64,000 nucleotides of DNA, from contig CAMVLT010000007.1 in NCBI GenBank assembly GCA_947168395.1, positions 1 to 64,000 on the forward strand, written 5' to 3'. This document shows positions 1 through 8,593 of this stretch, piece by piece. Every line of letters starts with the position of its first letter. The stretch's first letter is position 1. The notes under the pieces are model-generated. The model did not search any database, had not been told where the DNA came from, and saw nothing but the letters and a program-made list of their open reading frames with translations. The position numbers and the translations under genes were made by a program. This stretch comes from an uncultured Prevotellaceae bacterium (GTDB lineage Bacteria; Bacteroidota; Bacteroidia; Bacteroidales; Bacteroidaceae).

Positions 1-87
1 TAGAATTGACTATCGGATGGCAAGTTGATAGGGGACTTTTTAACCGTACAGGTCGCAAATTTTTAATGTGCAGTGTGCAATGTGCAA

Positions 88-119
88 CAACCTAACAACC
101 TAACAACCTAACAACCTAA
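88..119. repeat. Tandem 8-bp repeat (CAACCTAA x4)
   Basis: Four perfect head-to-tail copies of CAACCTAA, preceded by a looser TGTGCAA-type repeat. It lies in non-coding sequence downstream of the HU gene. It is a simple microsatellite-like tract with no spacers, so it is not a CRISPR array. No function can be read from it. Confidence 0.85.
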
Positions 120-149
120 CATTTCCCCCTGTTTTTTACGTTAAAAATA

Positions 150-200
150 CAAGTTTCGCATGTATGAGGAGACAAGAGCAAGCGGAGCTTGCGAAACTTG
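150..200. repeat. Inverted repeat with 11-bp perfect arms
   Basis: CAAGTTTCGCA at the left end is the exact reverse complement of TGCGAAACTTG at the right end, with a 29-nt loop. It lies beyond the HU terminator. A shorter related string (CTTGCGAAA) occurs upstream of the HU gene. It could be a small palindromic element or a second terminator-like structure; it has no adjacent T-run. Confidence 0.6.
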
Positions 201-212
201 AATAAAAAGAAA

Positions 213-252
213 TAAACAGGGAGAGACCGTGAAGAGCCTCTCCCTATTTCAT
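213..252 (-). terminator. Rho-independent terminator of the HU gene
   Basis: GGGAGAG and CTCTCCC form a seven-pair stem around a 12-nt loop. Read on the minus strand, the stem is followed by a T-rich stretch. It begins just past the HU stop codon. Confidence 0.75.
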
Positions 253-267
253 TTTTCTTTACAAAAA

Positions 268-540
268 TTAGTTCAGGGCGTCAGCCAGTTCTGCACCAGC
301 CTTGAATTTTGCAATCTTCTTTGCAGCGATGGTAATCTTCTCCTTGGTAGCGGGGTTGATACCTTCACGAGCGGGGCGCTCGCTGATGCTAAATGTACCA
401 AAGCCTACGAGAGAGATTTTATCACCTGCAATGAGAGCGTCCTTAATAGCTGCAACTGTAGCGTCAAGAGCCTTCTTTGCATCAACCTTTGAGAGTTCAG
501 CACCTGCTGCAATCTTCTCGATTAATTCTGTTTTGTTCAT
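268..540 (-). CDS. HU family DNA-binding protein
   Basis: A 90-aa basic histone-like protein, the normal size for HU. The N-terminal helices (MNKTELIEKIA) are followed by the DNA-embracing arm signature GFGTFSISERPAREGINP at about residues 46-63 and a C-terminal helix. HU dimers bend and compact DNA in the nucleoid. It stands alone, with its own TAnnTTTG promoter and a terminator, and is divergent from the rhomboid gene. The family is certain; which HU paralogue of the genome this is cannot be told from the window. Confidence 0.95.
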   Translation of the reverse strand: MNKTELIEKIAAGAELSKVDAKKALDATVAAIKDALIAGDKISLVGFGTFSISERPAREGINPATKEKITIAAKKIAKFKAGAELADALN

Positions 541-603
541 AATTGTTGTTAATTTAATGATTTATAAGTAATAAAAAAGTGCTTCTGCTTGCGAAATTCT
601 CCG

Positions 604-611
604 CAAATATA
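604..611 (-). promoter_or_regulatory. Promoter -7 box for the HU gene
   Basis: TATATTTG on the minus strand matches the Bacteroidetes -7 consensus TAnnTTTG, about 65 nt upstream of the HU start. A TTTG that could serve as the -33 element lies about 23 bp further upstream. Confidence 0.6.
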
Positions 612-716
612 GAGTAAAGTATTCATAAAAACAACAAAAAAACAGAAAAAATCACTTTTTTAATGAAAAATAGTTGGTTCGAGGCCGATTTTGCACTGAA
701 AAACAGATATTTTTAG

Positions 717-724
717 TAATTTTG
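717..724 (+). promoter_or_regulatory. Promoter -7 box for the rhomboid operon
   Basis: TAATTTTG matches TAnnTTTG about 70 nt before the rhomboid ATG. A TTTTG about 23 bp upstream may be the -33 element. It probably drives the rhomboid and the overlapping EEP gene. Confidence 0.55.
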
Positions 725-794
725 CGCCCGAAAACCATTCATTGGATGTTGTTCAAATCATAAATCGTAAATTGTCAAATCGTTATAAGCAAAG

Positions 795-1730
795 ATGTTT
801 CGAAACATACCAACCATCACGAAGAATTTGCTCATTGTCAATTTCTTGGCATTTGTGGCAACTTGGGTGCTTGAACTGAGGGGAATTGATTTGGCTGCCA
901 TCGGTGGCTTGCATTTCTTCATGGCCAGCGACTTCCACCTATACCAGTTTTTCACTTATCTGTTTTTGCACGCCAACCTGACCCACATCTTTTTCAACAT
1001 GTTCGCATTGTGGATGTTCGGCGTTGTCGTTGAAAATGTGTGGGGGCCCAAGAAATTCCTTTTTTATTACATTTCGTGCGGCATTGGAGCTGGATTAATG
1101 CAGGAATTTGTGCAGTTTGTGGAGTTCTATTACCTCATCAGCTCGCAGGATTCGAGTGTTACATTCAGCGAACTCTTCACCATTGGTCACCAGTTCAGCA
1201 ACCAGCTGAACAGCTGGACCACCATCGGCGCTTCAGGTGCCGTGTATGCCATTCTGCTGGCTTTCGGTATGATTTTCCCCAACGAGCGTATTTTCATTTT
1301 CCCGCTGCCCATTCCCATCAAGGCCAAATGGTTCGTATGCGGCTATGCTGCCATCGAGCTGTTCAATGCCTTCAGTTCTACGGGCGACAACGTGGCCCAC
1401 ATGGCTCACTTGGGCGGTATGCTGTTCGGATTCCTCATGATACGTTACTGGAACCGTCATCCTGACTCCAGCTACAACAGGGCAGGCGGCCAGGAATTCT
1501 TCGAAAAGCTGAAACGCAACTTCGAAAAGCGCAAGGGCGGCAGCGGCACCAACAGCCACATGCACGCCGAACGTGGCGGCTCGAAGGAGGCCGACATGGA
1601 GTACAACGCCCGAAAGAGGCAAAACCAGGAAGAGATAGACGCCATCCTCGACAAAATCCGCAAGAGCGGCTACGACAGCCTGACTAAGGAGGAGAAGCAA
1701 AAGCTCTTTGACGCCAGCAGGAACTCATGA
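795..1730 (+). CDS. Rhomboid family intramembrane serine protease
   Basis: A 311-aa multi-pass membrane protein. The catalytic serine lies in GASGAVYA (Ser147) and the partner histidine in AHMAHLGG (His205 most likely), the classic rhomboid dyad. The FxHxNLTHIFFNMFALW segment near residues 57-74 matches the conserved region behind the active site. The last 90 residues are hydrophilic, basic and cytosolic-looking (KRNFEKRKGG…). Rhomboids cut single-pass membrane proteins within the bilayer; the substrate here is unknown. Its TGA overlaps the ATG of the next gene (ATGA), implying co-translation with the EEP protein. Confidence 0.93.
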   Translation: MFRNIPTITKNLLIVNFLAFVATWVLELRGIDLAAIGGLHFFMASDFHLYQFFTYLFLHANLTHIFFNMFALWMFGVVVENVWGPKKFLFYYISCGIGAGLMQEFVQFVEFYYLISSQDSSVTFSELFTIGHQFSNQLNSWTTIGASGAVYAILLAFGMIFPNERIFIFPLPIPIKAKWFVCGYAAIELFNAFSSTGDNVAHMAHLGGMLFGFLMIRYWNRHPDSSYNRAGGQEFFEKLKRNFEKRKGGSGTNSHMHAERGGSKEADMEYNARKRQNQEEIDAILDKIRKSGYDSLTKEEKQKLFDASRNS

Positions 1731-2821
1731 TCAAGCAACTGAAGAAGCTCACCATCAACATCATAGCCGGAGCCAACGTGGCTACGGTGATATTCATGCT
1801 GATAACGGGATACTCCGACCGACTGGACCCCGTCCGCTTCCCTCTGTCGTCGTGGTTGGGCATGGTTTTCCCTGTTTTCCTGATTATCAACCTGCTGTTC
1901 CTGCTTTTCTGGCTGTGCTTCAAATGGAGGAAGATATGGATTCCCGTCGTAGGATTCCTCCTCGCGTACATACCTATTAGTATATACATGCCGCTGAACC
2001 CTCCGCAAGAAGTGCCCGACAACTGCATCAAAGTGCTGTCATACAACGTCTGCTCGTATGGCGGCAACTACAAATATGAGGATGCCTTTGAGCGCATACT
2101 CGACTACTTCGGCCAAGAGCAGGCCGACATTGTCTGTCTGCAAGAAGATGTCGACACCTGGCGGCAGTACGTTTTCAACAAGTACCACAAGATTTACCCC
2201 TACAACGACACAACGGTGCTGGCCCACACGGAGAAGTCCTACAATTGCTTAGGCATCCACACCCGCTACCCCATCATCCGAAAGGAACGCATAGCCTACG
2301 AATCAATGGCCAACGGCTCGATGGCCTACTTCCTGGACAGAGGGACCGACACGCTGCTGGTCATCAACAACCACTTGGAGAGCAGTCACTTGACGAAGGA
2401 AGACCGCTCGCGCTATGAGGACATCCTGCGTGGCGGTGTCAAGAGAGACACCATGCGGGCAGAGTCCATCAACATCATCAGCAAACTGACCGAGGGAGCC
2501 ACCATGCGGGCACCAGCGGCAGAGGCCGTCCGCCACTACATTGATGAGCACAACCAGTACCCCGTCATCGTCTGCGGCGACTTCAACGACACCCCCATTT
2601 CATACGCTCGTCGTACCATTGCCGAGGGACTTACCGACTGCTTTGCCAAATCAGGTTACGGCATCGGTTTGTCATATAATCGGAAAGGCTTCTGGGTAAG
2701 AATTGACCATATTTTATGCTCAACCGACTTTACTCCCTACAATTGTCATGTTGATTCAAAAATTGACTATTCTGACCACTTCCCCATCGTTTGTTGGTTA
2801 AAAATGAAGGATAAACCTTAA
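1727..2821 (+). CDS. Membrane-anchored endonuclease/exonuclease/phosphatase family protein
   Basis: 364 aa. The first ~80 residues hold two or three membrane segments (e.g. VFLIINLLFLLFWLCF). The rest is an EEP fold with all of its signatures in order: SYNVCSYGGN, CLQED, NNHLES, CGDFNDTP and SDHFPIV. These supply the metal-binding Glu/Asp/Asn and the catalytic His. EEP enzymes hydrolyse phosphodiesters in DNA, inositol phosphates or sphingomyelin; the membrane anchor suggests an envelope or lipid substrate, but that is inference. Four-base overlap with the rhomboid gene. About 100 nt of non-coding sequence follows before secDF. Confidence 0.88.
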   Translation: MIKQLKKLTINIIAGANVATVIFMLITGYSDRLDPVRFPLSSWLGMVFPVFLIINLLFLLFWLCFKWRKIWIPVVGFLLAYIPISIYMPLNPPQEVPDNCIKVLSYNVCSYGGNYKYEDAFERILDYFGQEQADIVCLQEDVDTWRQYVFNKYHKIYPYNDTTVLAHTEKSYNCLGIHTRYPIIRKERIAYESMANGSMAYFLDRGTDTLLVINNHLESSHLTKEDRSRYEDILRGGVKRDTMRAESINIISKLTEGATMRAPAAEAVRHYIDEHNQYPVIVCGDFNDTPISYARRTIAEGLTDCFAKSGYGIGLSYNRKGFWVRIDHILCSTDFTPYNCHVDSKIDYSDHFPIVCWLKMKDKP

Positions 2822-2870
2822 ATTTTGAACGAAAATGGCCAATAAATTTTCTTAACCATAAAAAAATGTG

Positions 2871-2878
2871 TATATTTG
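2871..2878 (+). promoter_or_regulatory. Promoter -7 box for secDF
   Basis: TATATTTG, an exact TAnnTTTG match followed by C, 47 nt before the secDF start. The leader between them is AT-rich. Confidence 0.65.
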
Positions 2879-2925
2879 CAGGCTCAAATGCGCAAAGTAA
2901 TAAATAAATATTATAAACATCAAAA

Positions 2926-5900
2926 ATGCAAAACAAAGGAATTGTAAAGTTTATTGCAGTGCTTCTGGTGCTCGTATGCTGCTTCTACCTCTCCTTCTCG
3001 TTTGTGACACGCCACTACGAAAGTAAGGCTGCCGCAATGGGTGAGAAGGCTGGACAGGAGTATCTTGACAGCATCAACAATGAGAAAGTCTACATGGGCA
3101 TTTACTCGCTGAAGCAGTGCCGTGAGATGGAAATCGGCCTGGGTCTTGACCTGAAAGGCGGTATGAACGTTATTCTTGAGGTGTCGGTGCCCGACGTTGT
3201 CGATGTGCTGGCCGACCACAAGCAGGACGCTGCCTACAAGAAGTCGATGGAGCAGGCCAAGAAGGAAGAAGAGACCAGTCAGGATGACTTTATCTCGCTC
3301 TTCATCAAGTATTGGAAACAGAACTCGAACGGTCGTCCCTTGGCCGCCATCTTCGCTACGCAGCAGATGAAGGGCAAGGTCAGCACCCAGTCTTCCGACT
3401 CTGAGGTCGAGAATGCCCTGCGTGCTGAAGTGCAGTCGGCTGTCGACAACTCGTTCAATGTGGTTCGCAACCGTATCGACAAGTTCGGCGTTGTTCAGCC
3501 CAACATTCAGAAGCTGGAGGGTCAGAGCGGCCGTATCATGGTCGAAATGCCTGGTATCAAAGAGCCCGAGCGTGTTCGTAAGCTCCTCCAGGGTAGTGCC
3601 AACCTCGAATTCTGGGAGACTTATAACTCTCAGGAGATTGTGCCCCTGCTGTCACAGCTGAACCAGAAGTACGCTGCTTTGGGTGGCGACGCTTCTGCAA
3701 GCAACGACACCATAGCTGCCGACACTGCCGCTGTTGACACCACCAAGGCCGCTACCGCCAGCGACTTGGCTACGAAACTGACCAAGAAGGCAGCCGACAC
3801 CAAGGACGAGAAAGCTATGGCTGAGGCTAAGAAGATGAACCCGCTGTTCTCGGTATTCCAGCCCGTTCAGGGTCAGGGTCTGGCCGTTGTGGGTTATGCC
3901 AATGCCCGCGATACCGCAGATGTCAACAAGGTTATTTACTCGGAGATTGCCGCACAGGTGCTGCCCGCAGAGTGTAAGCTCCGTTGGGGTGCCAAGCCCG
4001 AAGACTTCGGTGGCGAGAATACTCACGGCGACATCTTCGCCCTCTACGCCCTGAAGATTACCGAGCCTAACGGCCGCGCTCCGTTAGAGGGTGACGTCAT
4101 CACCAACTCCAAGGACGACTTCGACCAGATGGGTCACCCCTCTGTGTCGATGCAGATGAACTCTGACGGTGCCCGCCGCTGGAGCCAGATTACCAAGCAG
4201 AACATCGGTCGCGGTGTTGCCATCGTGCTCGACGACGCTGTGTATAGCGCTCCCCGTATCCTCACCCAGATTGATGGCGGTAACTCGCAGATTACCGGTA
4301 ACTTCACGATTGAGGACACCAAGGACCTTGCCAACACGCTGAACTCTGGTAAGATGCCGGCTCCCACCCGCATCGTGCAGGAAGAGGTTGTCGGTCCCTC
4401 GCTCGGTGCACAGTCTATCCAGCAGGGTATCATCTCGTTCATCGTGGCCTTCGTGCTACTGATGGTCTACATGATCATGCTGTATGGCTTCGTCCCGGGT
4501 CTGATGGCTGACTGCGCTCTGCTGTTCAACCTGTTCTTCACCTTAGGTATTCTGACCTCGTTCCAGGCGGCACTTACCATGCCGGGTATTGCCGGTATCG
4601 TGCTGACGTTAGGTACTGCCGTCGACGCCAACGTGCTTATTTATGAACGTACAAAGGAAGAGCTGCGCAAGGGTCTGAAGATGAAGGAAGCCTTGAACAA
4701 GGGTTATTCCAACGCCTTCTCTGCTATCTTCGACTCGAACGTCACTTCGTTGATTACCGGTTTCATCCTGCTGTTCTTTGGTACGGGTCCTGTCAAGGGC
4801 TTCGCTACCACCTGGATTATCGGTATCTTCTGCTCGTTCTTCACCGCCGTGTTCCTGACCCGTCTGGTCTATGAGCACATGCTGAAGAAGGACAAGTGGA
4901 CCAACCTGACCTTCGAGACCGCCTACTCGAAGAACCTCATGCAGAACACCCACATCAACTTCATGGGTGCCTACAAGAAGTCGTTCATCGTGTGGGGAGT
5001 CGCTGCCGTCATCTTCTGCATCTCGTTCGCCGTCCGCGGACTCAGCCAGAGCATCGACTTCACCGGTGGTCGTAACTACGTCGTCGTGCTCGACAAGGAG
5101 ACTCCCGTTGAGGAGGTTCGCCAGGCACTTGCCGGTGCCTTCGTCAACACCATCGGCGAGAAGGCCAACCAGGAGGCTAACACCAGCGTCATCGCACTCG
5201 GTACCGACGGCAAGACCGTACGTATCTCTACCAACTGGGACATCGAGTCGAACAATCCCGAGGTTGACGACAAGGCTGAGACCATCCTGTACAACGCCCT
5301 GAAGAAGGCCAACCTCATCAATCAGGCTGAGGTGAGCGCCTTCAAGAACCCCGACGTCCGCGAGGGTGGCTCCATCATCTCGTCGGCCAAGGTCGGTCCT
5401 TCGGTGGCTAAGGATATCACGTATGGTGCTATCATCAGCGTCATCATCGCCCTGATTGCCATCTTCATCTACATCCTCATCCGCTTCCGCAACGTAGCCT
5501 TCTCTGTTGGTTCTACCGTGGCTCTGTTCTTCGACGCACTCGTGGTCATCGGCTTCTACAGCGTACTGTGGGGCTGGGTTCCCATGTCGCTCGAAATCGA
5601 CCAGACCTTCATCGGTGCTATCCTGACGGTGATCGGTTACTCTATCAACGATAAGGTGGTGGTCTTCGACCGTGTACGTGAGAACATCCAGCTCTATGGA
5701 AAGCGCGACCGTCAGACATTGTTCAACGACTCGCTGAACCAGACCCTGGCCCGTACCATCAACACCTCTGTGACGACCTTGATTGTGCTGCTGTGTATCT
5801 TCATCCTTGGTGGTGACAGCATCCGTTCGTTCTCGTTCGCAATGATTCTCGGTGTTATCTTCGGTACGCTCAGTTCACTCTTCATTGCCGCTCCTGTAGC

Positions 5901-5952
5901 TTACCTCACTATGGGTAAGACCATCCGCGAAAATGAAGTGGCCGAGGCATAA
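2926..5952 (+). CDS. secDF: Protein translocase subunit SecDF (fused)
   Basis: A 1008-aa fusion of SecD and SecF, the usual form in Bacteroidetes. SecD starts with one membrane helix and the GLGLDLKGGMNV motif. The periplasmic P1 domain carries a low-complexity Ala/Asp/Thr insertion near residues 250-300. The SecD membrane half has TLGTAVDANVLIYER. SecF begins near residue 690 with QSIDFTGGRNYVV, and its membrane half has GYSINDKVVVFDRVREN. SecDF uses the proton gradient to pull exported proteins out of the SecYEG channel. It is a single-gene unit with its own promoter and a strong terminator. Confidence 0.97.
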   Translation: MQNKGIVKFIAVLLVLVCCFYLSFSFVTRHYESKAAAMGEKAGQEYLDSINNEKVYMGIYSLKQCREMEIGLGLDLKGGMNVILEVSVPDVVDVLADHKQDAAYKKSMEQAKKEEETSQDDFISLFIKYWKQNSNGRPLAAIFATQQMKGKVSTQSSDSEVENALRAEVQSAVDNSFNVVRNRIDKFGVVQPNIQKLEGQSGRIMVEMPGIKEPERVRKLLQGSANLEFWETYNSQEIVPLLSQLNQKYAALGGDASASNDTIAADTAAVDTTKAATASDLATKLTKKAADTKDEKAMAEAKKMNPLFSVFQPVQGQGLAVVGYANARDTADVNKVIYSEIAAQVLPAECKLRWGAKPEDFGGENTHGDIFALYALKITEPNGRAPLEGDVITNSKDDFDQMGHPSVSMQMNSDGARRWSQITKQNIGRGVAIVLDDAVYSAPRILTQIDGGNSQITGNFTIEDTKDLANTLNSGKMPAPTRIVQEEVVGPSLGAQSIQQGIISFIVAFVLLMVYMIMLYGFVPGLMADCALLFNLFFTLGILTSFQAALTMPGIAGIVLTLGTAVDANVLIYERTKEELRKGLKMKEALNKGYSNAFSAIFDSNVTSLITGFILLFFGTGPVKGFATTWIIGIFCSFFTAVFLTRLVYEHMLKKDKWTNLTFETAYSKNLMQNTHINFMGAYKKSFIVWGVAAVIFCISFAVRGLSQSIDFTGGRNYVVVLDKETPVEEVRQALAGAFVNTIGEKANQEANTSVIALGTDGKTVRISTNWDIESNNPEVDDKAETILYNALKKANLINQAEVSAFKNPDVREGGSIISSAKVGPSVAKDITYGAIISVIIALIAIFIYILIRFRNVAFSVGSTVALFFDALVVIGFYSVLWGWVPMSLEIDQTFIGAILTVIGYSINDKVVVFDRVRENIQLYGKRDRQTLFNDSLNQTLARTINTSVTTLIVLLCIFILGGDSIRSFSFAMILGVIFGTLSSLFIAAPVAYLTMGKTIRENEVAEA

Positions 5953-5986
5953 CCTCAAAATACACCATAACTAATTCACAAACGAG

Positions 5987-6019
5987 GGCCGGACTCAGTC
6001 ATTGAGTCTGGCCTTTTTT
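5987..6019 (+). terminator. Rho-independent terminator of secDF
   Basis: An 11-pair stem (GGCCGGACTCA / TGAGTCTGGCC, one G-T wobble) with a GTCAT loop, followed by six T. It ends transcription of secDF just before the GH2 gene. Confidence 0.92.
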
Positions 6020-6036
6020 CCAAAACCTAAGGCTAT

Positions 6037-8370
6037 ATGATACTACGAGACCTGCTCCTTACCGCCGCCATTGTCATGACATCCAACATTCAGGCGCAAC
6101 AACAACAGCTGTTCGATGCAGGATGGCAATTCACCCGCAACGGAAAGACCATCAACGTCGATCTGCCCCACGACTGGGACATCTATACTGCCCCCGACCC
6201 AAAGACGGGAGCCACAGGTACTGGCGGAGGCTGGTACCCAGGCGGCAAGGGCGAGTACCGCAAGACGTTCAAGACACCAAAGGGAGAACTCACGAAACTA
6301 CACTTCGAGGGTGTCTATCAGAAAGCCGAGGTCTACGTCAACGGACAGAAGGCGGGGCAGCATGCCTACGGCTATACGCCGTTCACGGTTGACATTACAC
6401 CTTATCTATATAATAAGGGACGTGACAACGAGGTCGTTGTCAAGGTCGACAACTCCGAGCAGCCCAACTGCCGCTGGTATTCCGGCTCAGGCATCTACCG
6501 CCACGTGTGGCTTCAGACGCTGCCAGCCTTGCATATCAAAGAGAACGGCGTAATAGTCACCACGCCCAAGGTGACAGAACGGCAGGCCGTAGTGAATGTG
6601 GAAGTGACCGTTCAGAACGAAAGCAACAGCGAGCAGAAAGCAGTGGTTGCCGTTGACTATTTACAGCATAAACCTATAACGCTGAAAGCCGGCGAATGTA
6701 AAGCCGTGACATTCTCCTTTGGAATTGACAACCCGAAACTATGGTCACCCGACACCCCACACCTGTATGAAACAATTGTAGAGCTTTACTCTGACCTTGG
6801 CCCTATAATTGCTCATAACGCTGTTCACTTCGGCATCCGCTCGTTCTCGTTCGATGCCGAGAAAGGCTTCTTGCTCAACGACAAGCCGCTGCTCATCAAT
6901 GGCGCCTGCGTGCATCACGATGACGGCGTGCTGGGCGCGATGGCCTTTGACGCAGCCGAAATCCGTAAGGTAAGGCAGATGAAGGAAGCCGGTTTCAACC
7001 TCATTCGCACCTCGCACAACCCGCCGAGCCGTGCTTTCCTCGATGCCTGCGACTCGATAGGCATGCTGGTCATCGACGAGGCTTTCGACGGCTGGCGCTC
7101 GGCCAAAACACCATACGACTACTCAACACTTATCGACTCGTGCTACCGCGAGGACATCCACGCCATGGTGCTGCGCGACCGCAACCACCCCAGCGTCGTC
7201 TGCTGGAGCATCGGCAACGAGGTGATAGAGCGCAAGGACATCCGCGTCATCACCACCGCCCGACAGCTGAAAAAGGCCATACTCGAGGCCGACGACACAC
7301 GCCCCGTCACCGAGGCGCTCTGTGCCTGGGACAACGACTGGGAAATCTACGACCCGCATGCCGAGGTGCTCGACGTGGTAGGCTATAACTACATGATTCA
7401 CAAGCACGAGGGCGACCACCAGCGCGACCCCAAGCGAGTAATGTGGCAAACGGAGAGTTATCCGCGCGATGCCTTCCGCAACTGGGCGCTGGTACACGAC
7501 CATCCCTACATCGTCGGCGACATCGTGTGGACAGGTCTCGACTACCTCGGTGAGTCGGGCATTGGCCGCACCTACTATGACGGCGAACGTCCTGGCGAGC
7601 ACTACGTCAGCGGCGGACAGCCCGACTGGCACGGAGCCTACTGTGGCGACGTAGACATTACGGGATGGAGGAAACCGATAAGCCATTATAGGGAGATGCT
7701 GTGGGGACCCACCCCCGGCCCCTCCCTGTTGAGGGAGGGGAGTGTATACCTTGCCGTCCGCGAACCTAATGGCTATTTGGGGACAATACGTGAGACTGCA
7801 TGGAGCGTATGGCCTACCTGGGAGTCATGGAACTGGCCAGGCTGGGAGGGCAAGCCCATTGAGGTGGAGGTCTACACCCGTCAGCCCGAGGTGTCGCTCT
7901 ACCTGAGCGACCAGCTCATCGGCACAAAGTCGGTGAGCCGCGAGACTGAGTTCAAGGCCGTATTCTCCGTGCCTTACCAGCCGGGAACCCTCCGTGCTGA
8001 GGCGGGCGGGAAGTCTGTCACCCTCATCACCGCTACTGAGCCAGCCGCCTTGCGCCTCACCCCCGACCGCTACGTCATCACTGCCGACGGGCAGGACCTC
8101 GCGTTCATCACCGTCGAAGTGGTGGATAAAGAAGGGCGCGTCTGTCCCAATGCCGCCATCCCCTGCGAAGCCACTGTGAAAGGCCAGGGCCAACTATTGG
8201 CCTTTGCTTCAGCCGACCTCAAGGACCGCGAACCTTACACTTCGCCCAAGGTGACCACGTGGAAAGGCCGTGCCCTGCTCGTAGTGCGCAGTACAAAGAA
8301 GAAAGGAAACGTCGAGGTGAACATCAACAGCAGCCTGCCCACCTCCCGCCTCACCGTTAAAGCCAAATAA
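6037..8370 (+). CDS. Glycoside hydrolase family 2 protein (beta-galactosidase-like)
   Basis: 777 aa with a signal peptide ending near NIQAQ. Domains in order: GH2 sugar-binding jelly roll (about 25-170), immunoglobulin-like domain (180-275), TIM barrel (280-570) and C-terminal Ig/DUF4982-like domains. The acid/base is Glu395 in SIGNEV and the likely nucleophile is Glu473 in WQTESYP. It should release a beta-linked sugar, galactose being commonest in the family, in the periplasm or on the surface. Around residues 558-570 the chain is interrupted by PTPGPSLLREGS, encoded by a GC-rich palindrome (see repeat). It begins shortly after the secDF terminator. The exact substrate cannot be read. Confidence 0.9.
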   Translation: MILRDLLLTAAIVMTSNIQAQQQQLFDAGWQFTRNGKTINVDLPHDWDIYTAPDPKTGATGTGGGWYPGGKGEYRKTFKTPKGELTKLHFEGVYQKAEVYVNGQKAGQHAYGYTPFTVDITPYLYNKGRDNEVVVKVDNSEQPNCRWYSGSGIYRHVWLQTLPALHIKENGVIVTTPKVTERQAVVNVEVTVQNESNSEQKAVVAVDYLQHKPITLKAGECKAVTFSFGIDNPKLWSPDTPHLYETIVELYSDLGPIIAHNAVHFGIRSFSFDAEKGFLLNDKPLLINGACVHHDDGVLGAMAFDAAEIRKVRQMKEAGFNLIRTSHNPPSRAFLDACDSIGMLVIDEAFDGWRSAKTPYDYSTLIDSCYREDIHAMVLRDRNHPSVVCWSIGNEVIERKDIRVITTARQLKKAILEADDTRPVTEALCAWDNDWEIYDPHAEVLDVVGYNYMIHKHEGDHQRDPKRVMWQTESYPRDAFRNWALVHDHPYIVGDIVWTGLDYLGESGIGRTYYDGERPGEHYVSGGQPDWHGAYCGDVDITGWRKPISHYREMLWGPTPGPSLLREGSVYLAVREPNGYLGTIRETAWSVWPTWESWNWPGWEGKPIEVEVYTRQPEVSLYLSDQLIGTKSVSRETEFKAVFSVPYQPGTLRAEAGGKSVTLITATEPAALRLTPDRYVITADGQDLAFITVEVVDKEGRVCPNAAIPCEATVKGQGQLLAFASADLKDREPYTSPKVTTWKGRALLVVRSTKKKGNVEVNINSSLPTSRLTVKAK
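7709..7750 (+). repeat. In-frame palindromic element, single monomer, in the GH2 gene
   Basis: CCCCTCCCTGTTGAGGGAGGGG is a near-perfect hairpin, followed by AGTGTATACC. It translates as PGPSLLREGSVYL in the reading frame of the gene. Nearly the same string occurs in gltB and dapF, with the same reading frame (…PLPVREGSxY). It sits at the end of the catalytic barrel. Confidence 0.85.
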
Positions 8371-8577
8371 GTCAGACTATACGAAATTCGGATTCGGCCG
8401 CGCGAACCAACCATTTTGGCCGCCCGTCCTCAAAGTTGGGGGCGGGCGCTCACCCTACCCCTCACGCCCGCTCCTCCCGTACCTTACTCCTGCTTTGCCC
8501 TATCCGTTCATCGCCGTTACCGTAAGGCGGCAACAAATTTTAAACCTTTCGTTTATCACTTTTCCGTTTTTTTTTCG
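8371..8577. other. Intergenic region with GC-rich inverted sequence
   Basis: About 200 bp between the GH2 stop and the next promoter. It contains GGCCGCCCGTCCTC facing GGGGGCGGGC, an imperfect GC-rich hairpin that may terminate the GH2 transcript although no T-run follows. The remainder is C-rich and then AT-rich near the promoter. No gene is seen. The ORF track start at 8495 lies upstream of the promoter and is not used. Confidence 0.5.
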
Positions 8578-8585
8578 TACCTTTG
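8578..8585 (+). promoter_or_regulatory. Promoter -7 box very close to the start codon
   Basis: TACCTTTG followed by C, only eight bases before the ATG at 8594. If the transcript starts a few bases downstream, as is usual for this box, the mRNA is leaderless or nearly so. Confidence 0.65.
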
Positions 8586-8593
8586 CAGTCTGT

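Noticed and set aside
88-119. Repeated CAACCTAA as a possible CRISPR array
   Set aside because: The units are contiguous 8-mers with no spacers and no cas genes are nearby.
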